DNA of 8,897 bases from Erysipelothrix rhusiopathiae (GTDB lineage: Bacteria; Bacillota_I; Bacilli_A; Erysipelotrichales; Erysipelotrichaceae). Every line of letters starts with the position of its first letter. Position 1 is the first letter of the stretch. Under the pieces are notes generated by a model. That model was not told the origin of the DNA and ran no database searches. It saw only the letters and a program-made list of their open reading frames with translations. Location of the stretch: positions 1 through 8,897 of the forward strand of contig CADBTK010000013.1 of assembly GCA_902797585.1 (NCBI GenBank), read 5' to 3'. A program made the position numbers and the translations under genes. This document shows positions 1-5,942 of this stretch, one piece after another.

Positions 1-762
1 CGATTGCCAGTAGGAACGGGTGGAATTGTTTATAATTATGCCATTGGAGATTGTTGTATGGACATTCCTGGAGATCATGTTGAACCAGGTGTTTCTATTT
101 GTAATCCTAGCGACAGAGAAAATCACGCTTTAGAAACATTGGCTTGTATTGGAAATACGGCTACTGTATTAAATGGGCCGGCTGCAGGTAAAAAAGGATA
201 TGTTACAGGTACTCATGGGGGAATTGAACACACCATGTTATATTTCAAAAGAGAAGATTTGGAATTGATGCAAGGGGATGAAAGATTTTTAATTCACTCT
301 TTTGGACAAGGATTAAAACTTTGTGATTATCCAGATATCTATATGATGAATATCGATCCGGATCTACTAGAAAGTATGAATCTTAAAGAAACAGAAAAAT
401 CCATTGAATTTCCTGTTGTCACAATAGTGCCTGCTCAATTAATGGGATCTGGATTAGGCGTCCAAACCTTAATGGAAGGTGACTACGACATTATGACCCA
501 AGATGAAAAAGCGAATGAACAATATGGTTTGAATGACTTACGCTTTGGAGACTTTGTTGCTATACAAGATCATGATTGTACATATGGTCCTCATTTTAAA
601 CAAGGGGCGATCAGTATTGGTGTTGTTGTTCATTCCGATTCTTATACTAGTGGGCATGGTCCAGGATTAACTGTTGTAGCTACATCTAAAAATGGATGCA
701 TCACACCAATCATTGATAAAAATGCTAATTTAAAGAACTATTTAGAAGCTTGGAAGCGGTAA
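1..762 (+). CDS. DUF4438 domain-containing protein, 3' part (5' end outside window)
   Basis: The reading frame is open from base 1 and ends with TAA at 760-762. The TTG at 4-6 lies inside a conserved stretch (LPVGTGGI), so the true start is upstream and about 253 codons are visible. I recognise the DUF4438 family from several motifs: GTGGI at the left edge, GDHVEPGVS (nt 70-96), a glycine-rich THGGIEH stretch (211-231), GSGLGV (about 448-465), DHDCTYGPH (568-594) and HSDSYTSGHGPG (631-666). The conserved His, Asp and Cys residues could form a metal or catalytic site, but that is inference. No signal peptide can be judged, and I see no membrane segment. The family has no established biochemical role that I can name, so no function is assigned. 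A terminator ends the gene and separates it from priA, so it is probably not part of the downstream operon. Codon use resembles that of its neighbours, with no sign of recent transfer. Confidence 0.8.
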   Translation, partial: RLPVGTGGIVYNYAIGDCCMDIPGDHVEPGVSICNPSDRENHALETLACIGNTATVLNGPAAGKKGYVTGTHGGIEHTMLYFKREDLELMQGDERFLIHSFGQGLKLCDYPDIYMMNIDPDLLESMNLKETEKSIEFPVVTIVPAQLMGSGLGVQTLMEGDYDIMTQDEKANEQYGLNDLRFGDFVAIQDHDCTYGPHFKQGAISIGVVVHSDSYTSGHGPGLTVVATSKNGCITPIIDKNANLKNYLEAWKR

Positions 763-779
763 GTTTACCGCTTTTTCTT
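754..779 (+). terminator. Rho-independent terminator after the DUF4438 gene
   Basis: An 8-bp perfect stem (AAGCGGTA at 754-761, TACCGCTT at 766-773) closes a 4-base loop (AGTT). Its 3' arm ends in T's that continue as TTTCTT to 779. The 5' arm contains the last two sense codons and most of the TAA stop of the DUF4438 gene, so the hairpin is partly coding. The U-tract is short and broken by a C, so termination may be incomplete. There is no matching A-tract upstream, so it should act only on + strand transcripts. Confidence 0.7.
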
Positions 780-780
780 A

Positions 781-796
781 TGGTATAATAACTCCA
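781..796 (+). promoter_or_regulatory. Extended -10 promoter of priA, predicted leaderless start
   Basis: TGGTATAAT at 781-789 is a perfect extended -10 (TG-N-TATAAT) for the housekeeping sigma factor. No good -35 hexamer lies 16-18 bases upstream. That position is occupied by the loop and 3' arm of the terminator, which fits an extended -10 promoter that does not need a -35. If the last T of the hexamer is -7, then +1 is base 796, the A of the priA ATG. No Shine-Dalgarno is visible in the bases before the ATG. Confidence 0.6.
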
Positions 797-2916
797 TGAA
801 TTATGTAGGTGTTTATGTTGAACATGCGTCTTTATCTTTAAACCAAATGTTCACTTATCAAACAGAAGAAAATGTACAACCTGGATGTCGAGTTCGGGTT
901 CCTTTTGGTCATCAAACATTGGTTGGCTTTGTAGGAAATATTCAAGATAAACCAGAGTTTGATCGTATCAAATCAATTATTGAAGTGATTGATCAACAAC
1001 CTATTTTGAATCAAGAACAATTAGAACTTGCCGATTGGATGAGTAAGTTTTATGTATGTTCAAAGATTAGTTGTTATAAATCGATGTTACCACCTGCATT
1101 AAAACCTAGTAGTTCTCATGCATCAATTATTTATGAAGATTGGGCTATAAAATCAATAGGAACACAGCCTTTAACAGTCAAACAACAAGAAGTATATGAA
1201 ACAACTACTTTTCCTTTAAAAGCTTCCATTTTTCGTAAAGAAGCTAAATCCATTGCGAAAGTTTTAATTGATAAAGGATATGTTGTTTTAGAAAAAAGAG
1301 AGAAAGAAATAGATATTGATACTCAACAATATGAAGACACCTCTTTTTCTTTAACCCAACAACAAAAAGATGCCATCCATAGTATCTCTCAAACCGAACA
1401 AACAGTATCTTTATTACATGGAGTAACTGGATCAGGAAAGACAGAGGTTTTTTTACAATTAGCAAAACAAACATTAGAAAAGAATCAACAAGTTCTTTTT
1501 CTAGTACCTGAAATTGGATTAACACCCATGATGATTCAACGGGTAAAAGCACGTTTTAAAGAACGTATTGCGATTTATCATTCACAATTAAATGCGCAAG
1601 AAAAATATAATCAATATCAAAAAGTGAAAAATGGTCAAGCAGATATTGTTATTGGGACACGTTCATCTATTTTTATGCCTTTGGATAGACTTGGACTTAT
1701 TCTAATGGATGAAGAACATGATGCCAGTTATAAACAAGATTCATCTCCTCGTTATCATACCAGAGACGTTGTCTTGTGGTTAGCGAATAAACATCATTGC
1801 AAAGTCGTTCTATCTAGTGCGACACCATCTTTAGAATCTTATTCTCGTGCTTATAAAAAACAATATCAATTGGTGGAATTAAAAAATCGCATTTATCAAC
1901 AAATGCCTTCCATTTCTTTAATTGATATGAAAGGACAAAAGGTAACCAATGGATTATCGCAAACTTTAATTGATTCGATTCAAGAAAGATTAGATCAGCA
2001 TGAACAAGTCATCCTTTTATTAAATCGAAGAGGATATTTACCAATTGTTCGCTGCATGGATTGTAATACCGTTCTTTCTTGTAAAGAATGCGGATTGGCT
2101 TTGTCCTATCATAAGAAGGAAAATGTTTTAATGTGTCATTGTTGTGGAACGATGTATTCTTTTCATCATGAATGTCCACATTGTCATGGCCATCATTTTT
2201 ATCAAGCTACTTTAGGAACAGAAAAACTCCAAGAGTCACTACAAGAAATGTTTCCTAGTGCGCATATTGTTCGAATGGATGCCGATAGCACTCGTAAGAA
2301 AAATGCCCATTCAAAAAAATTAAAAGAGTTTGAAACACAAGGGGATATTTTATTAGGAACACAAATGGTTGCTAAAGGATTAGACTTTCCTAGAGTTACC
2401 TTAGTGGGAATTTTGAATGCCGATGCGGCTTTAACGCGTACGGATTATCGTAGTGCAGAAACGGCCTTTGATTTATTAGTTCAAGCCAGTGGTCGAAGCG
2501 GACGTGAGAAAAAAGCAGGGAATGTTCTTATTCAAACATTTGATCCAAGTCACTATGTGATGCATTGTGTAAAGGATCATAATTATTCTTCTTTCTTCAA
2601 TAAAGAAATGAGTTTCCGTCATATTGGTCAATATCCACCTTATGTTTATTTATGTACTTTAATTTTTCAACATCCTTCGATTCAAGGAGCAACCAATGCA
2701 GCCAATCGAATCAAAGAAGAATTTAATGACTATAAAATACTAGGTCCAATAGAAGTTTCGATGCGTCAAAGACAAAATCGCGTTCGTTTAATATTAAAAT
2801 CAAAATCACAAGAAGAATTGAATTCTATTGTATGGAAAGTTGTGGATGTTCATAACGTCATGAATACAGGAGTTAAATTAGACATCAATATGTATCCGAT
2901 GTCTTTGGAGGATTAA
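796..2916 (+). CDS. priA: Primosomal protein N' (replication restart helicase PriA)
   Basis: PriA is a superfamily 2 DNA helicase that recognises abandoned replication forks and starts reloading of the replicative helicase. The 706-residue protein is somewhat shorter than B. subtilis PriA but looks complete. In order it has the 3'-DNA-binding and winged-helix part (about 1-180), a Q-like motif LTQQQKDAI (from 186), Walker A GVTGSGKT (209-216), Walker B DEEH (305-308) and SSATPS (motif III). The zinc-binding insert follows with four Cys pairs at 420/423, 429/432, 447/450 and 460/463. After it come GTQMVAKGLDFP (from 521) and the arginine-finger motif ASGRSGR (564-570). NRRGY lies at 410-414, just before the zinc region. 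The ATG at 796 is chosen because MNYVGVYVE matches the usual PriA N-terminus, and the next in-frame ATG falls inside a conserved segment. There is no ribosome binding site; see the promoter entry. It is followed one base later by rsmB, without the common def-fmt pair. Confidence 0.97.
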   Translation: MNYVGVYVEHASLSLNQMFTYQTEENVQPGCRVRVPFGHQTLVGFVGNIQDKPEFDRIKSIIEVIDQQPILNQEQLELADWMSKFYVCSKISCYKSMLPPALKPSSSHASIIYEDWAIKSIGTQPLTVKQQEVYETTTFPLKASIFRKEAKSIAKVLIDKGYVVLEKREKEIDIDTQQYEDTSFSLTQQQKDAIHSISQTEQTVSLLHGVTGSGKTEVFLQLAKQTLEKNQQVLFLVPEIGLTPMMIQRVKARFKERIAIYHSQLNAQEKYNQYQKVKNGQADIVIGTRSSIFMPLDRLGLILMDEEHDASYKQDSSPRYHTRDVVLWLANKHHCKVVLSSATPSLESYSRAYKKQYQLVELKNRIYQQMPSISLIDMKGQKVTNGLSQTLIDSIQERLDQHEQVILLLNRRGYLPIVRCMDCNTVLSCKECGLALSYHKKENVLMCHCCGTMYSFHHECPHCHGHHFYQATLGTEKLQESLQEMFPSAHIVRMDADSTRKKNAHSKKLKEFETQGDILLGTQMVAKGLDFPRVTLVGILNADAALTRTDYRSAETAFDLLVQASGRSGREKKAGNVLIQTFDPSHYVMHCVKDHNYSSFFNKEMSFRHIGQYPPYVYLCTLIFQHPSIQGATNAANRIKEEFNDYKILGPIEVSMRQRQNRVRLILKSKSQEELNSIVWKVVDVHNVMNTGVKLDINMYPMSLED

Positions 2917-2917
2917 T

Positions 2918-4135
2918 ATGCGTCAATGGTTGACTAATGCCTTAGATCAAGTGATTCATCATGGTCAGTACTCTAACTTATATCTTAGAAATCACTTACA
3001 CCAACTAAATGAAAAAGACCGAGCTTTGGCCACTCGGATTTTTTATGGTACCATTCAAAACCATTTGTTATGTCGGTCAGTTTGGAAACAATATGTCAAA
3101 AAGAATCCTTCGCCAATTACACGAATTGTCTTAGATATGAGTGTATATCAATTATTATTTTTAGATAAAGTTCCACGTTATGCCATCATTGACCAAGCGG
3201 TAACGATTGTAAAGCGTAAAAAACAAGCTGAAAGTAAATTAGTTAATGCGATTTTACATAAAATAAATATTCAATCTATCCAATGGCCAGAAGATAAAAT
3301 AGAACGATGTGCAATGGAAACGAGTTGTCCACTATGGTTAATTCAAATGTGGAATACACAATATGGATGGGATCGAGCTAGTCAAATGGCTAGGGCTAGT
3401 TTACATATATTGCCTTTATATGTTCGTAAAAATGCCATGAATACAACTGTATTAGATGATACATATATTCCTGTAGAAAAAGATATGTATATCGCAACTA
3501 AAGATTCAGTGATGCAAACACAAGAATATCTAGAAGGAAGAATTAGTATCCAAGATTTAGGTTCGTATCAAATCGCGCAATTTATGGATGTGCAAAAAGG
3601 AGATAATGTTCTGGATTGTTGCGGTGCACCTGGAACCAAAACATTTGCGATGGCAGAAGCTTGTCAAGATGCTTGTCATATTGATTCAATGGATATTCAT
3701 GCTCATCGCGTGCAATTGATAAAAAATGATGCCAAACGTTTAGGAATTACTAATGTAAATGCTATATGCCAAGATGCCACAAAGTTAGAAGGATTTAAAG
3801 AATATGACCGAATTCTATGCGATGTTCCTTGTAGTGGATATGGAGTACTTGCTAGAAAACCGGATATTAAATTACATATGAAACCGGAAGATATGGATAC
3901 TTTGATTCCTTTACAAGCATCCATTTTAGATTCTGCCAGTAAACATCTTAAAGATAATGGAATATTAGTCTATTCAACATGTACGTGTAATAAAAAAGAA
4001 AATGAGAAACAAGTCGAAAAATTCTTAAGCCAACATCCAAATTTTGAACTGTTGGAACAAAGAACTATCTTTCCAGATGAAAAAAATGATGGTTTCTATA
4101 TGGCAAAGATGCAATATAGAAAATCAATGATATAA
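2918..4135 (+). CDS. rsmB: 16S rRNA (cytosine-967-C5)-methyltransferase RsmB
   Basis: RsmB is a cytoplasmic SAM-dependent enzyme that methylates C5 of cytosine 967 (E. coli numbering) in 16S rRNA. The 405-residue product is slightly short for the family (usually about 430-450) but has all parts. These are an N-terminal NusB-like RNA-binding domain (about 1-135), a linker, and a Rossmann methyltransferase domain. Motif I is LDCCGAPGTKT (232-242), a variant of the usual DxCAAPGGKT. Motif IV is DVPCSG with Cys305, the residue that releases the product. Motif VI is YSTCTC with Cys355 as expected nucleophile and an extra Cys357 two residues on. The ATG follows the priA stop after one base. It is preceded by a strong Shine-Dalgarno GGAGG (2907-2911) lying within the end of priA, so the two genes are very likely cotranscribed and translationally linked. 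Related m5C methyltransferases such as RsmF lack the NusB-like domain, which favours RsmB. Confidence 0.95.
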   Translation: MRQWLTNALDQVIHHGQYSNLYLRNHLHQLNEKDRALATRIFYGTIQNHLLCRSVWKQYVKKNPSPITRIVLDMSVYQLLFLDKVPRYAIIDQAVTIVKRKKQAESKLVNAILHKINIQSIQWPEDKIERCAMETSCPLWLIQMWNTQYGWDRASQMARASLHILPLYVRKNAMNTTVLDDTYIPVEKDMYIATKDSVMQTQEYLEGRISIQDLGSYQIAQFMDVQKGDNVLDCCGAPGTKTFAMAEACQDACHIDSMDIHAHRVQLIKNDAKRLGITNVNAICQDATKLEGFKEYDRILCDVPCSGYGVLARKPDIKLHMKPEDMDTLIPLQASILDSASKHLKDNGILVYSTCTCNKKENEKQVEKFLSQHPNFELLEQRTIFPDEKNDGFYMAKMQYRKSMI

Positions 4136-4136
4136 T
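4128..4136 (+). promoter_or_regulatory. Candidate internal extended -10 promoter for rlmN and the downstream genes
   Basis: TGATATAAT is a perfect extended -10 (TG-N-TATAAT) that overlaps the last codons and stop of rsmB. The predicted start is near 4143, giving a leader of about 16 bases that still holds the full rlmN ribosome binding site. No clear -35 is present at normal spacing. In such A+T-rich DNA a chance match is possible, so this rests mainly on the complete nine-base match and its position between genes. Confidence 0.4.
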
Positions 4137-4147
4137 GGATAAACAGT

Positions 4148-4161
4148 GAGGAGATACTTTG
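4148..4161 (+). promoter_or_regulatory. Ribosome binding site that fixes the TTG start of rlmN
   Basis: GAGGAG at 4148-4153 is followed by a 5-base spacer (ATACT) and TTG at 4159-4161. No in-frame ATG or GTG lies close by. The GTG at 4146 is in another frame and is part of the Shine-Dalgarno region. The RlmN product read from this TTG begins with the expected N-terminal length. Confidence 0.8.
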
Positions 4162-5205
4162 GAAAGTTTATATAATTTTACATACGATCAAATGAAAGAA
4201 TTAGCCCAAGATTATGGATGGAAACCGTTTCGTGGCCATCAAATTTTTCAGTGGTTATATAGAGAAGGGGCAACTGAAATTGATCAAATGACCAATTTGA
4301 GTAAAGATGCCCGTCAATTATTGTCCCAACATTATACAATTCAACCTTTGCGTTTGATTGATCGCCAAGTGGCAAAAGATGGAACAACTAAATTCTTATT
4401 AGAAACAAAAGATGGAGATACCTTAGAAAGTGTTTTAATGGTCTTCGATTATGGAAATAGTGTTTGTGTATCCAGTCAAATTGGATGCAATATGGGATGC
4501 GATTTCTGTGCCAGTGGTTTAACGAAGAAGAAAAGAGATTGTTCGGCTGCTGAAATGGTAGCGCAGGTGATGTTTGTACAAGAATATTTAAAAGAAAAAG
4601 ATCAACGATTAAGTCATATTGTTGTCATGGGAACGGGAGAACCTTTTGATAATTATGAGAATGTGATGAACTTTTTAGAAACCGTTAATCACGATTGTGG
4701 TTTAGGAATAGGTTCTCGTCATATTACTATTTCTACTTGTGGTGTAGTTCCTAAAATATATACTTTTGCTGATGCGCACAAACAATACAATTTAGCGATC
4801 AGTTTGCATGCACCAAATGATGAATTACGTTCTCAATTAATGCCTATAAATAAGGCGTATCCATTAAGTGAATTAATGAAAGCTATTGATTATTATTGCC
4901 AAGAGAATAATCGTCGTTTGACATTTGAATATATTTTATTAAAAGGGGTCAATGATACACCGACTCATGCCAATCAATTGGCACAATTAATCCGTGGATA
5001 CAATGCTTATGTCAATTTGATTCCATATAATAGTGTGGATGAACATGGATATCAAGGAGTCAATCATCAAGAAGCAATGCGCTTTTATGATCAATTAATG
5101 AAACAAAATATACGTTGTACAATTCGTAAAGAACATGGGCAAGATATTGATGCTGCCTGTGGACAATTACGCATTAAGAATATGAAGAAAGGGAAAAACG
5201 CATGA
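4159..5205 (+). CDS. rlmN: Dual-specificity RNA methyltransferase RlmN (radical SAM)
   Basis: RlmN adds a methyl group to C2 of adenosine 2503 in 23S rRNA and of adenosine 37 in certain tRNAs, using a 4Fe-4S cluster and two SAM molecules. The 348-residue length is normal. The N-terminal accessory domain (about 1-90) includes FRGHQIFQWLY. The radical-SAM cluster motif CxxxCxxC is at Cys110, Cys114 and Cys117, and GTGEPFDNY begins at 158. The two further catalytic cysteines are in place: Cys103 (in VCVSSQ), matching E. coli Cys118, and Cys334 (in DAACGQLR), matching the methyl-carrying Cys355. The homologous Cfr resistance enzyme methylates C8 of the same base. The chromosomal housekeeping context points to RlmN, though sequence alone separates the two less sharply. 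Translation starts at TTG. Its TGA stop overlaps the stp start (ATGA). Confidence 0.96.
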   Translation: MESLYNFTYDQMKELAQDYGWKPFRGHQIFQWLYREGATEIDQMTNLSKDARQLLSQHYTIQPLRLIDRQVAKDGTTKFLLETKDGDTLESVLMVFDYGNSVCVSSQIGCNMGCDFCASGLTKKKRDCSAAEMVAQVMFVQEYLKEKDQRLSHIVVMGTGEPFDNYENVMNFLETVNHDCGLGIGSRHITISTCGVVPKIYTFADAHKQYNLAISLHAPNDELRSQLMPINKAYPLSELMKAIDYYCQENNRRLTFEYILLKGVNDTPTHANQLAQLIRGYNAYVNLIPYNSVDEHGYQGVNHQEAMRFYDQLMKQNIRCTIRKEHGQDIDAACGQLRIKNMKKGKNA

Positions 5206-5942
5206 AAGCCTATGGAAATACAGACAAAGGACTAATTCGTAAAGATAATGAAGATGCTTTTTATGTACATGAAAATGAACATGGGGACTGGATTGCGGTT
5301 GTTTGTGATGGAATCGGAGGAAGTGCCGCTGGTGAAGTAGCTAGTCACATTGCCATTCGTACCATCCAAGAAGCTTTTGAAAAAGCGCCTTTATTGCACA
5401 AAGATTATGAAGTCAATGATTGGCTTCAAAGTGTTTTGAATAAAGCAAATGATGCGATTTACTACAAAAGTATTCGTTCGAAAAAAGAAAAAGGGATGGG
5501 AACAACGTGTGCTGGTATCTTAGTTACACAATATGCCTCCTATATTTTTAATGTGGGTGATTCTCGTATTTATGCTGACTACAAAGAAGGTTTGATTCAA
5601 ATGAGTGAAGACCATAATGTGGTATCCAAACTTTTACGTAGTGGTCAAATTACGCCAGAAGAAGCCAAAACACATGCGCAACGTAACACCTTAACAAACG
5701 CTTTAGGTATTTGGCATGTTTTCCAAATTGATTTCCATAAAATTGATTCTGAATACAAATATGTACTTGTTTCCAGTGATGGATTGCATGGGTATGTTTT
5801 ACACGAAGAGATTCAAGCTGTTGTAGAAAATAAAGAATGGTCGTTGGAAGATAAAGTCAATTATTTAATCAATCAAGCCAATGAAGCAGGTGGTTTTGAT
5901 AATTGTACAATTATTTTATTAGAAAATGAGGCTAAACAATGA
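5202..5942 (+). CDS. stp: PP2C-family Ser/Thr protein phosphatase (Stp/PrpC)
   Basis: This is a cytoplasmic, Mn/Mg-dependent phosphatase that removes phosphate from PrkC and its substrates. The 246 residues match the single-domain bacterial PP2C length. Visible motifs are RKDNEDA with Asp18, CDGIGG with metal ligands Asp36 and Gly37, MGTTCAG, GDSR (119-122), EDHN, SSDGL with Asp193, and GGFDNCT with Asp233. All acidic metal ligands expected for the family are present. The segments SDGLHGYV and DNCT differ slightly from the common SDGLTN and DNIT. The start is the ATG of an ATGA overlap with rlmN, with AAAGGG about seven bases upstream as ribosome binding site. The gene ends in another ATGA overlap with prkC. 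The immediate kinase neighbour supports the pairing. In B. subtilis the same gene is called prpC. Confidence 0.95.
   Translation: MKAYGNTDKGLIRKDNEDAFYVHENEHGDWIAVVCDGIGGSAAGEVASHIAIRTIQEAFEKAPLLHKDYEVNDWLQSVLNKANDAIYYKSIRSKKEKGMGTTCAGILVTQYASYIFNVGDSRIYADYKEGLIQMSEDHNVVSKLLRSGQITPEEAKTHAQRNTLTNALGIWHVFQIDFHKIDSEYKYVLVSSDGLHGYVLHEEIQAVVENKEWSLEDKVNYLINQANEAGGFDNCTIILLENEAKQ

Noticed and set aside
4..6. TTG as possible start of the DUF4438 gene
   Set aside because: The frame is open back to base 1, there is no ribosome binding site in view, and the TTG falls inside a conserved family motif, so the gene continues beyond the window.
1244..1552. Reverse-strand open frame of about 102 codons inside priA
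   Set aside because: It lies wholly within the conserved helicase region of priA, has no ribosome binding site or recognisable motif, and is rich in Leu, Val and Phe as expected from the complement of A-rich coding DNA.
3374..3401. Repeated GCTAG units (three copies in about 25 bases)
   Set aside because: They encode the RASQMARAS stretch of RsmB, do not form a strong hairpin, and are too short to be a regulatory repeat.
3703..3924. Reverse-strand open frame inside rsmB
   Set aside because: It is antisense to catalytic motif IV of RsmB, has no start signals and no family resemblance.
4178..4387. Reverse-strand open frame inside rlmN
   Set aside because: It is a shadow of the RlmN N-terminal domain with no independent support.
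4159..5205. Possible Cfr-type resistance methyltransferase in place of RlmN
   Set aside because: The gene sits in the conserved Firmicutes housekeeping order between rsmB and stp, and its motifs and length fit RlmN. No mobile element or resistance context is present.
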